DNA of 32,997 nt from Bacillota bacterium (GTDB lineage: Bacteria > Bacillota > Sulfobacillia > UBA995 > UBA9673): NCBI GenBank assembly GCA_003599345.1, contig QZJP01000100.1:1-32997 (forward strand), written 5' to 3'. Positions 1 to 7,219 of the stretch are shown here, one piece after another (position 1 is the stretch's first letter; each line of letters begins with the position of its first letter). The notes below the pieces were generated by a model that had not been told where the DNA came from, ran no database searches, and was given only the letters and a program-made list of their open reading frames with translations. The position numbers and the translations under genes were made by a program.

Positions 1-1494
1 CTGCCACATCCGCTCGAGCGACACGTCCCGCTCCCCCCTGGCGACTCCCGGACGAGGCTCCCGCGCCTGGGCCTCTGGGGCCTTGTCGTCGGAGTCGCGG
101 CGGAACCCGCTGCCCTCGAGGGTTCGCTCGAAGTCGTACTCGAGAGCCTGGAGCCAGGTGAGCTCGTGGTCGGCCTCTCGTCTCGGGGCATTGGCCGCGG
201 CGGCCCGTTTGGCTTTCCGGTAGCGGTCGAAGTACGAGCGGGCGTTCGCTGCCGCGGAGAACCTTGGGTCGAGTTCGATGAGGACGGGCCCGCCCCGGTA
301 GTCGGTCGCCTCTAAGATATCCTGCCCCGGCTCGACCCGACCGAGGTTGGCCAACAGGAGTTCCCCTTTGAGGCGCAGGTCCTCGGCGTTTCCGGTCTTC
401 CTGAGGTCGCCGGCCTGGCGTTCAGCCTTCCTAGCCGCCTTACCCCGGGCCTGCCGCAGAGCGCGCCTGACCCGGGCGGCGAGCCTGTCACGAGCCAGCG
501 CCAAGCGAGTCGCCGAGTGGAAGGCGGAGAGCGCCTCCCCTGCGGGCACGTCGAGCCTTGCGAGACCTTGCCCGGGGTCGAGCTTCACGGCCGAGACCTC
601 CACGGGGAGGTGTGGCGGGGAGCTCGGGACGAGCAGGCAAGGCTCGAAACAGCCGTGGCGATAGAGAGAGACAGCCCGGGCGAAAGCCTCGTGAAGCCGT
701 TCCAGCGAAGGCCCCCCGTGTTCGGCCGCTGCCCGGGCGACGGTGGAGGCCACAAGAGGTCCCAAGGGTGGCGCGGACCTCAGGATCGCTCGTGCGACCC
801 GCCCCGGGTCCTCAGAGACGGGAACTCCCCTAAGGGCCTCGGCGAACAGGTTGGGGTCCGCTCCCCTAAGGGCCTCGGCGAACAGGTTGGGGTCCGCCGC
901 CAGATCATCGGGCGGCATCCAGGGCGCCGGGGGAGGGGAGTAGCCCGCCCCCCTCGCCAGGCGCGACGCCGCGGCGTCCCCGCGCGCCACCGGAGGCCAG
1001 GAGGAGACGAGCCTGCGATTGTCTTCCAGCAGCAGAACGCGGGTCGGCCTCGGGCCAGCCTCGTGGACAAGGTATGCCGGGCGCCCATCGCCTCTCAACC
1101 CTTCACGCGGGCCGAACTCGAGTTCCACCGACCTCTCCCAGAGATAACACGAGGCCCGTATAGCCGCCCGTCCGGCCAACCTCACCTCACACAGCCGAGC
1201 GAAGGCGGCCGCGCCGGGTAAGGGCGGGAAAGGGCCGGTTGGGGTAAGCAGGCTCACCCTGGCCGCGGCGCCTTCCTCCGAGCCAAGGGGGCCACGGGGA
1301 TTCGCCGGGGAGAAGCCGTAGACGGCCGGTGCCGGGTCGCCGGCCAGGAGGACCCAAGCGGGGTCGCGCCGCGGGCCCAGCACTAGAAGGATGTCTGAGC
1401 CCAGGACGACCCGTACCTCTATTAGGCCGCGCTCCCTGACGAGAACGTCCAGGTCCCGCGCCACTGCCGCGGCCAAGAAGGCGTCATAGCCCAT
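1..1494 (-). CDS. rqcH: RqcH/NFACT-family ribosome quality control protein, 5'-part (runs off left edge)
   Basis: This frame is open from an ATG at 1494 to the window edge, 498 codons, so the C-terminal NFACT-R part is missing. RqcH binds stalled 50S-peptidyl-tRNA complexes and adds C-terminal alanine tails. The N-terminus begins MGYDAFLAAAVARDL, like the MSFDGMFTYGMTHEL type of NFACT-N domains. Residues near 390-405 read LRLKGELLLANLGRVEPGQ and residues near 420-440 read LDPRFSAAANARSYFDRY, matching the family's GELLTANLY and NP..SENAQxYFxKYxKAK blocks. The middle is rich in Ala, Arg and Glu, as expected for the coiled coil. Oddities are a perfect 36-bp in-frame tandem duplication and ER (residues 120-121) where the family has the Asp-Arg pair needed for tailing. 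The N-terminal third is divergent; the family call rests mainly on the C-terminal half. It is transcribed divergently from the ABC locus. Confidence 0.85.
   Translation of the reverse strand, partial: MGYDAFLAAAVARDLDVLVRERGLIEVRVVLGSDILLVLGPRRDPAWVLLAGDPAPAVYGFSPANPRGPLGSEEGAAARVSLLTPTGPFPPLPGAAAFARLCEVRLAGRAAIRASCYLWERSVELEFGPREGLRGDGRPAYLVHEAGPRPTRVLLLEDNRRLVSSWPPVARGDAAASRLARGAGYSPPPAPWMPPDDLAADPNLFAEALRGADPNLFAEALRGVPVSEDPGRVARAILRSAPPLGPLVASTVARAAAEHGGPSLERLHEAFARAVSLYRHGCFEPCLLVPSSPPHLPVEVSAVKLDPGQGLARLDVPAGEALSAFHSATRLALARDRLAARVRRALRQARGKAARKAERQAGDLRKTGNAEDLRLKGELLLANLGRVEPGQDILEATDYRGGPVLIELDPRFSAAANARSYFDRYRKAKRAAAANAPRREADHELTWLQALEYDFERTLEGSGFRRDSDDKAPEAQAREPRPGVARGERDVSLERMWQ
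825..896. repeat. Perfect 36-bp tandem duplication inside rqcH
   Basis: Bases 825-860 and 861-896 are identical 36-mers, each starting ctcccctaagggcc. On the minus strand they encode a 12-residue block containing DPNLFAEALRG twice in a row. The length is a multiple of three, so the reading frame is kept. Confidence 0.97.
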
Positions 1495-1518
1495 GGCTCA
1501 CCCGTCCCGGTTCACCCT

Positions 1519-1527
1519 AATATAGCA
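1519..1527 (-). promoter_or_regulatory. Probable extended -10 promoter of rqcH
   Basis: Reading the minus strand, TGC-TATATT (plus bases 1527-1519) is an extended -10 element about 25 nt upstream of the rqcH ATG. No convincing -35 is present at 16-18 nt, which is tolerable for an extended -10 promoter. It would give a leader of under 20 nt with GGGTGA just before the ATG. Confidence 0.4.
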
Positions 1528-1633
1528 CAGGCCGCGGTGGCGAACCCCTCATTGCGAAGGGGCGACTGCAGGTGGGACTCGAGTCGCCGTGACCGGTTTC
1601 GGAACTTTCCTGCGGACCTAGACGTAAGCACGT

Positions 1634-1661
1634 TTGAGAGCCAGCTTGACGTAGCTATCCG
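1634..1661 (+). promoter_or_regulatory. Weak candidate promoter of the ABC/FtsX locus
   Basis: TTGAGA (1634-1639) matches the -35 consensus at 5 of 6 positions and is followed after 16 nt by TATCCG (1656-1661), a poor -10. It lies about 55 nt before the first permease gene. The rest of 1495-1716 shows nothing else I can support. Confidence 0.25.
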
Positions 1662-1716
1662 GCGGAACCGAGGGGTCGCTACGCGAACGCCGCCCGCCTT
1701 GGGGAGGACTAGAGGC

Positions 1717-3219
1717 ATGGCCTTTCTCCGAATGGCCCTGAGGAACGTCGTCCGCAACTGGAACAGGACCGGCATGATCATCCTCGGGATGCTGGTCGCA
1801 TCCTCCCTGATGACGGTGACGGTGGCCCTCTCCTCCGGCTACGCTCAGGGAGCGGCGCTCTCCTACCGTCAAATGGTGGGAGCTGACATTCTCGTCTACC
1901 CCAACCGGTTCGTTTTCGGCGGGCCGGATGACCCGGGAGACTCGTGGCAATGGCGGCTCCTAGGCGCCGACCAACCGACGGACGCCCTCTTTTTTCACCC
2001 CGCTCTCCGGCGCGGGTACCTTTCTCCGTCCGAGGCCCCGGCGGCCTACTTCGACGCCGACGCCCTCCCGGCAGAGCTGAAGGCCATAGAAGGCGTGGCC
2101 GAGATTGTGCCGGCACGACTCATGAACGCGTTCCTGGTGGCAGAGGACGTGGGCGACGGGTCTCCAGTCAGGATTCCCGTCACCCTCCGGGGACGGGACC
2201 TGGCTCTAGACACCACCTACTGGGACATTCCCGCCGTCGTGACTATCGGACGCTATTTCCGTCCGGACCAGGATGGCGAGTGGCTGGCCATCCTGAACCA
2301 GCAGGCTTTCGAGATGGGCCCGTACCCCGGAGAGCGGTTGGTCCTTGACGTGCCCGCGGTGAAAGGCCGAATGGCCGACGGTTCACCGATCCTCGACCTT
2401 GCCGACCTCAAGACCTTCTACTTCATGGTCTACGGCAGCTACCTGCTGTCTCTCGGCCAGGTCCGTATCGAAAACGCCGTCGAGCTGCAGGCAGCCGACC
2501 AGGGGCCGGTCGGACCGCCCCCAACCTGGCAGGTCGCTATCGATGAGCCTGAGGTATGGGTACCGGCGGCTACGTTCGACCGGATCTACGAGCAAGTGTC
2601 CGGGCAGCCGTTCCGCTACACGAGGCAACTCTGTATCGCGGTAGACAACATGTTCCTGGCTAAGGACATCTCCGCCGCCCTCTCCGAAGTGCTCCCGGAC
2701 GCAACCGTGCTGACGGTGCCCCAGGAGGTCGCCCTCGCAGGCATCCGCTACCGCGCGCGCCTTCAGAGTTGGGACCCGTTCAGGGTCGAGGTCGTCCGGC
2801 AGTACTCTTCGAGACCCACCCTGGCCGTGGACCTGAAGTCCGAGTTGTCGGCCTTGGCGTTCGTTGTGGCCGGCCTTCTCATTGTGGCCAACATGTACAT
2901 CCTGGTCACCCAGAGGCGCCGGGAAATCGGTGTCCTCAAGGCCGTCGGAGCGGCCGACCGTGATATCCTCACGCTCATCGTGACCGAGGTGGTCGGCTAC
3001 TCACTTGCCGGTTCACTCCTCGGTTTCCTCACCGTGCGCCTCTTGACCATCGCGAGCATGTTCGCCTCGCACGAGAGCATGGTGGAGGGCGCGCTCCTCA
3101 CGGTCAAGGCCGCCGGGATGGTCATCGGGCTGACGGTGGGGACCGCGCTCGTTTTCGGCCTTCTCCCGGCGCTTGAGGCCGCCCGGACGCCGTCGGCCAG
3201 CCTGCTCAGGGACTCGTAG
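1717..3219 (+). CDS. MacB/FtsX-type ABC transporter permease (tandem paralogue 1)
   Basis: A 500-residue membrane protein with the MacB/FtsX layout: one N-terminal membrane segment (about residues 19-41), a large extracytoplasmic domain (about 42-375), then three membrane segments (about 376-398, 423-446, 466-488). The loop after TM2 carries VTQRRREIGVLKAVGA, a hallmark of FtsX-family permeases that couples to the ATPase. ATG 1717 is chosen because GGGGAGG at 1701-1707 lies 9 nt upstream. An in-frame ATG at 1537 would add 60 residues unlike the family. The next gene is a full-length paralogue, starting with the same RNVxRNWNRTG block. Such permeases work with a LolD/MacB ATPase to move lipids, lipoproteins or peptides, or to transmit mechanical signals. 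The substrate here is unknown. Confidence 0.85.
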   Translation: MAFLRMALRNVVRNWNRTGMIILGMLVASSLMTVTVALSSGYAQGAALSYRQMVGADILVYPNRFVFGGPDDPGDSWQWRLLGADQPTDALFFHPALRRGYLSPSEAPAAYFDADALPAELKAIEGVAEIVPARLMNAFLVAEDVGDGSPVRIPVTLRGRDLALDTTYWDIPAVVTIGRYFRPDQDGEWLAILNQQAFEMGPYPGERLVLDVPAVKGRMADGSPILDLADLKTFYFMVYGSYLLSLGQVRIENAVELQAADQGPVGPPPTWQVAIDEPEVWVPAATFDRIYEQVSGQPFRYTRQLCIAVDNMFLAKDISAALSEVLPDATVLTVPQEVALAGIRYRARLQSWDPFRVEVVRQYSSRPTLAVDLKSELSALAFVVAGLLIVANMYILVTQRRREIGVLKAVGAADRDILTLIVTEVVGYSLAGSLLGFLTVRLLTIASMFASHESMVEGALLTVKAAGMVIGLTVGTALVFGLLPALEAARTPSASLLRDS

Positions 3220-3235
3220 GGTGGGCGCTTCGCTC

Positions 3236-3252
3236 AGGAGGTGGTGGGGCTG
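3236..3252 (+). promoter_or_regulatory. Ribosome-binding site pointing to a possible CTG start of permease 2
   Basis: AGGAGG at 3236-3241 overlaps the GTG at 3241 and lies only 2 nt before the GTG at 3244. A CTG at 3250 has the usual 8-nt spacing. It also aligns with the initiator of the upstream paralogue (LVFVKMAVRN against MAFLRMALRN). Confidence 0.5.
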
Positions 3253-4740
3253 GTCTTCGTCAAGATGGCCGTGCGCAATGTCGCCCGGAACTGGAACCGG
3301 ACGGGCCTGATGATAGCTGGGATGGCCGTGGCCGCGGCGATGATGACAGTCACCACCGCCCTTTCCGCCGGCTACGCGGAAGGCGCCGCGGTGGAATGGC
3401 GCCAGCTGGTCGGAGCCGACATTCTGGTCTACGCCGATCTCTACGCCTATGCCGGCGACGGGGAGGAGAGCGGGTCGTGGCAGTGGCGGTCACTCCCCGC
3501 GGACTTCGTGGGCGACGCGGTGCTCTTCCGACCGGACCTCGAGCGAGGGTACCTGTCTCCCTCCCCGGCGGGCCCCGACACCTTCGGCGCGGGCGACTTT
3601 CTTTCCGTCCTGGACGACATTCCCGGCGTGGCCGACGTGCAGCCGGCGAGACTCCTTCCCGCATATGTGGCCGTCGGCGGGCCGGGGGCCGGGTCGCGCC
3701 GGATACCCGTGGTCCTGAGGGGACGCTCGATAGCCGGGGATCTATCGGCGCGTCCCCTACCGGACGTGCCCGACGGGAGGTACTTCAACCCGTCGGACGA
3801 CGGGCGGCCAGTGGCTCTCGTGAACCGCCACGGGCCGGTTCCCGCGAACGCCTTGAGCGACGGGCGGCTGCTGATCGAGGTCCCCACCGCGGCCGGCTGG
3901 TCCAGCGACGGGCTTCCGGTGCTGGATCACTCCCGAACGCTCGCCATCGAACTCGAGGTTCTCGGCCGGTTCAGCTTGTCGCTCGGTCCGCGCGTCATCG
4001 TGAACCTTGCTCAAGGGGCGGGGCCTGAGACGGAGGCCAGGCCGATGCGCAAGGAGGTCTACATAGACGTTCCGGAGGTCTGGGTGCCGGCGGCCACCTT
4101 CGATCTCATCTACGAGGACGCGCTGGGTAGGCCGCTGGAGCGCGCGTCTCAGCTTTGCCTGAACCTCGAGAGCATGTTTCTGGCCAAAGACATCGCGCAG
4201 TCTCTGGCCGAGGTCCTGCCCGGCCGGACTGTGGTCACCGTCCCCCAAGAGGTGGCGGCTTCGGGCATCCAGTACGTTCCCTACCGGACCGGCGACCCGC
4301 CGGTGGTGGTCGTCAGGCGGGTCTACTACCCGGGGACGGCCGTGACGATGGACATCAAGGCCGAGTTGTCGGGTGCCGCCTTCGGCGTGGCCGGACTCCT
4401 GGTGGTGGCCAACATGTACGTCCTGGTCACCCAGAGGCGGCGCGAGATTGGGGTCCTGAAAGCCGTGGGCGCCGCGAGTCGGGACATCGTGCTTCTCATC
4501 CTCGTGGAAGCGGTGGGCTACTCCCTGGTCGGCGCCGGCCTCGGTTTCCTCGCCGTGCGGCTCGTGACTTTCCTCCCGCTTCTCGGTTCGGCGACGAGCC
4601 TCGTGGAAGGGACGGCCCTGACGGTCAGAGCGGGGCTCCTGGTGGTCGGGCTGACGACAGGAGTGTCACTGCTGTTCGGCGTCCTACCCGCGCTGGACGC
4701 GGCGCGGACATCCGTTGTCACGCTCCTCGGGGACCAGTGA
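3244..4740 (+). CDS. MacB/FtsX-type ABC transporter permease (tandem paralogue 2)
   Basis: About 498 residues, similar along its whole length to the preceding permease: shared GADILVY and EVWVPAATFD blocks in the extracytoplasmic domain, LSxxAFxVAGLLxVANMY in TM2, and VTQRRREIGVLKAVGA after it. The layout is the same: one N-terminal TM, an extracytoplasmic domain of about 330 residues and three C-terminal TMs. The pair arose by tandem duplication and could form a heterodimer around the ATPase encoded next. I list GTG 3244 as the first usable conventional start; comparison with the paralogue and Shine-Dalgarno spacing favour CTG 3250. The gap to the upstream gene is about 24 nt, so the two are co-transcribed. 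The substrate is not predictable. Confidence 0.83.
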   Translation: MGLVFVKMAVRNVARNWNRTGLMIAGMAVAAAMMTVTTALSAGYAEGAAVEWRQLVGADILVYADLYAYAGDGEESGSWQWRSLPADFVGDAVLFRPDLERGYLSPSPAGPDTFGAGDFLSVLDDIPGVADVQPARLLPAYVAVGGPGAGSRRIPVVLRGRSIAGDLSARPLPDVPDGRYFNPSDDGRPVALVNRHGPVPANALSDGRLLIEVPTAAGWSSDGLPVLDHSRTLAIELEVLGRFSLSLGPRVIVNLAQGAGPETEARPMRKEVYIDVPEVWVPAATFDLIYEDALGRPLERASQLCLNLESMFLAKDIAQSLAEVLPGRTVVTVPQEVAASGIQYVPYRTGDPPVVVVRRVYYPGTAVTMDIKAELSGAAFGVAGLLVVANMYVLVTQRRREIGVLKAVGAASRDIVLLILVEAVGYSLVGAGLGFLAVRLVTFLPLLGSATSLVEGTALTVRAGLLVVGLTTGVSLLFGVLPALDAARTSVVTLLGDQ

Positions 4741-4769
4741 GCCCGGCGTCATAGTCGAGAGGGGTTGAT

Positions 4770-5486
4770 GTGATGGTCGAGACCAACGACAGGCCCATCC
4801 TGAGGGCCACAAGGCTCGCCCGCAGGTTTCCCGTCGGGGAGGGCGTGTGGGCCTTGAAGCGGGCTGACTTGACCATTGCTCGCGGGGCCTTTGTGCTTGT
4901 CACCGGGCCCTCCGGCTGTGGGAAGACGACGCTCCTGAACCTCCTGGGGGGTCTCGACCGGCCGACCCGGGGGGACGTGGAGGTCGGAGGGGTGCTCTTC
5001 AGCAAACTCAACGAGTCAGGCCTGGCTCGTCTCAGACGCAGGGAGATAGGCTTTGTCTTCCAGTTCTTCAACCTCCTCGCGGATCTCACGGCGGCGGAGA
5101 ACGTCGAACTGCCCATGCGGATGGTCGGCCTCCGCAAGGCCGAGGCCGCCAAGCGGACGACGGAACTGCTCGAAGCCGTAGGGATGAGTCATCGGGCCAG
5201 GCACACGCCCTTCGAGCTATCAGGGGGCGAGCAGCAGAGGGTCGCCGTCGCCCGTGCCCTGGCGAACCAGCCGTCAATCGTGCTGGCCGACGAGCCCACC
5301 GGGAATCTCGACTCGAAGAACAGCGCCGAGATCATGGAGCTGTTCAAGCGCTTCAACCGGGGAACGGGTCAGACGTTCGTGATCGTTTCGCACGCCCCGG
5401 GCTTCGCGGACTACGCTGACCACGTGGTCCACATGAAGGACGGCGAGATAACCGGAATCGACCACAGGGGCGGTGGCCGGGGATGA
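4770..5486 (+). CDS. ABC transporter ATP-binding protein, MacB/LolD type
   Basis: A complete 238-residue ATPase. It has Walker A GPSGCGKTT (about residues 46-54), a Q-loop FVFQFFNL, signature LSGGEQQRVAVARAL, Walker B IVLADEPTG, a D-loop and a switch histidine in VSHAPG. The LNLLGGLDRPTxG region and the short, stand-alone form are typical of LolD/MacB/FtsE ATPases that partner FtsX-fold permeases. It would energise the permeases on either side from the cytoplasmic face. GTG 4770 and ATG 4773 are both possible; the latter lies 8 nt after GAGGGG (4759-4764). The 3' end overlaps the next permease gene by 4 nt (ATGA), implying translational coupling. Confidence 0.92.
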   Translation: MMVETNDRPILRATRLARRFPVGEGVWALKRADLTIARGAFVLVTGPSGCGKTTLLNLLGGLDRPTRGDVEVGGVLFSKLNESGLARLRRREIGFVFQFFNLLADLTAAENVELPMRMVGLRKAEAAKRTTELLEAVGMSHRARHTPFELSGGEQQRVAVARALANQPSIVLADEPTGNLDSKNSAEIMELFKRFNRGTGQTFVIVSHAPGFADYADHVVHMKDGEITGIDHRGGGRG

Positions 5487-6766
5487 TGGATTTCGTGAAC
5501 GGTGCCTTCCGCTTGCTGGGGTCGGTCGTGCGCGCGTTGAGTCCGAAGAACGTGGCCAGGACGGTTCGCGAGCTCCCTCTCTACACGCCTCTCGCCTTGA
5601 GAAGCGTGAGGCGACGGCTTCTACGCTACCTTTTGGTGGGCCTGTGCCTGGGAGCGGGCATCATCGTGTTCTTGGCCTTATCCGCCGCCTTCCGTGGCAC
5701 CGCTCTGAACGTGGCGGGCCGGACGGAGGACTTGGTTCTCCCGGCGGACGTCGTCGCTCTCGATCTAGGGCCGGGGTCGGTGGGCTCCGCCGAAGCTCTC
5801 GGCTGGGTATCGCAGGCCGGAACCTACGAGCTCTTCGATCGCTGGCAATGTGAGACCTCGCTCGGCACGCGGTGGGCCATCGGGCTGGCCGACGACAGCG
5901 GCCTTTGGCAGGCCGCCGGGGTGGGGGACAGACCCGGGCCCGGGGAGGTCCTGGTTCCCGAAAGCCTCGCCCAGGCGTGCTCCCTGGCCCCCGGTGACGT
6001 GGTAAAGATCGGCGTCGTCGCAGGCCTAGGGTTCACCGGGGGCGAATTCCGGGTGCGCGGGGTGTTCGGGGGGGAAGTCGCCCGTGACGCCCTGCTGGGC
6101 GAGGCTCTGCTCTTACGCCTGCCGGACGTGCTGTCCCTGCGCGCGGAGCTGGGTGCCGCCCCTGTCGGGCCTGGCGGCGAAGTGGAGCCTAACGCGGTGG
6201 CTGTCCGGGAACGGGATGCCGGCGACCGTCGCCGGCTCATCGGCAGGGTTCGGGAGATCTTCCCCGGCGCCACCCTGTGGTGGCCCGAACTACCTTCCGA
6301 CCGGGCCTACCGGGCCGTGGGAGGTTTCTTGTCACCAGGGAACGTCATTCTGGCGCTGGTGTTCGTCATGGCCGGTCTAGGGGTTTTCAACGTCATGCTC
6401 CTGACGTTACTGCAGCGGAAAGTACAGCTCGGAGTCCTGAAAGCGCTGGGGTCTCTTGACGAGGAGGTCTTCCTTCTCTTGCTCCTGGAGGGGTCGTTCA
6501 CCGCGGCGGGAGGTACGGCCTTGGGTCTGGTGGGTGGCGCCCTGCTCGTCCGGTTCGTGGACAGGACCTCCATCGTCCCGCTATCCGTGACCACCTCCAG
6601 CGTAGCCTGGGCCTTGGTACTGGCCATCGTGTCCTTCCTGCTCGCCGCGTGGCTTCCCGCGACGCTATGCCGGAGGGCCACTCCGATTCAGCTCATGGCC
6701 GGCAGGCGCCTGTATCTGAACCCGAGATCGACGTGCGCGCAGTGCGGTCGCTGCGGCGGGTTCTAG
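5483..6766 (+). CDS. FtsX-type ABC transporter permease with C-terminal cysteine motif
   Basis: A 427-residue third permease, diverged from the tandem pair and shorter in its extracytoplasmic part. Predicted TM segments lie near residues 48-70, 287-309, 329-356 and 374-396, with an extracytoplasmic domain between the first two. The coupling loop LLQRKVQLGVLKALGS is the FtsX-family motif. The start overlaps the ATPase stop by 4 nt (ATGATG; 5483 or 5486). After the last TM the protein ends with CAQCGRCGGF, a CxxCxxC cluster unusual for this family. It could bind a metal or form disulfides; its side of the membrane is predicted cytoplasmic. Adjacency suggests it shares the ATPase with the other two permeases. 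Confidence 0.83.
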   Translation: MMDFVNGAFRLLGSVVRALSPKNVARTVRELPLYTPLALRSVRRRLLRYLLVGLCLGAGIIVFLALSAAFRGTALNVAGRTEDLVLPADVVALDLGPGSVGSAEALGWVSQAGTYELFDRWQCETSLGTRWAIGLADDSGLWQAAGVGDRPGPGEVLVPESLAQACSLAPGDVVKIGVVAGLGFTGGEFRVRGVFGGEVARDALLGEALLLRLPDVLSLRAELGAAPVGPGGEVEPNAVAVRERDAGDRRRLIGRVREIFPGATLWWPELPSDRAYRAVGGFLSPGNVILALVFVMAGLGVFNVMLLTLLQRKVQLGVLKALGSLDEEVFLLLLLEGSFTAAGGTALGLVGGALLVRFVDRTSIVPLSVTTSSVAWALVLAIVSFLLAAWLPATLCRRATPIQLMAGRRLYLNPRSTCAQCGRCGGF

Positions 6767-6788
6767 GGTCGCACTCGGTTCATGGGGG

Positions 6789-7082
6789 GTGGACTGGAAG
6801 GTGAGCCTAGAGATCCTGTTCTACTTGGCGAGGTTCCTCCTGCCCGCGGCGGGTCTCGCTCTCCTCGCGCTGGCCTACTTGCGGGTGCGGTTCAGCTACC
6901 AGGTACGCGAAGCGACCGAGCGGGACGACGGCCGCTACTGGAGGTCTCTCCCCTGGGAGGCCAAGCGGCGGTTCCTCAGGCGATTCGCCGTCGTCAGCTG
7001 GGCCTTCGCCCTGGTAATCGTGTCGGCCCTCGTCTACGGAGTCTGGTGTGCCTACTACGGGTGGCACCGATTCGGCCTGTAG
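6789..7082 (+). CDS. Small two-TM membrane protein of unknown function
   Basis: A 97-residue protein with two hydrophobic segments (about residues 7-28 and 69-90). They flank a charged loop rich in Arg, Glu and Asp with WRSLPWEAKRRFLRRF. I do not recognise the family. It begins 22 nt after the permease stop and is probably the last gene of the ABC locus, so an accessory role is plausible. The start is GTG 6789, preceded by a run of G; GTG 6801 is an alternative. The overlapping frame from ATG 6782 is Pro/Gly/Arg-rich and looks like a shadow. Confidence 0.65.
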   Translation: MDWKVSLEILFYLARFLLPAAGLALLALAYLRVRFSYQVREATERDDGRYWRSLPWEAKRRFLRRFAVVSWAFALVIVSALVYGVWCAYYGWHRFGL

Positions 7083-7219
7083 CTCTCCGAGACCCACGAT
7101 TCCAGGCCGCCGCCCCCACATAAACGTGGTCCCGGCGGCATAGAGCAGCCTGGAGGACACTTTTCTTTCGCTCGCCCCTAGTCGTCCTTCCCGCTGATTA
7201 CCCCGGAGGTGGACGCCTC

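Noticed and set aside
517-1221. 234-codon plus-strand frame inside rqcH
   Set aside because: Its composition is Arg/Pro/Gly-rich with repeats caused by the 36-bp duplication; the minus-strand frame has NFACT signatures.
7107-7138. Imperfect hairpin (CCGCCG...CGGCGG) after the small membrane protein
   Set aside because: It has a 3x3 internal loop, and the T-rich stretch is about 25 nt away, so I do not call it a terminator.
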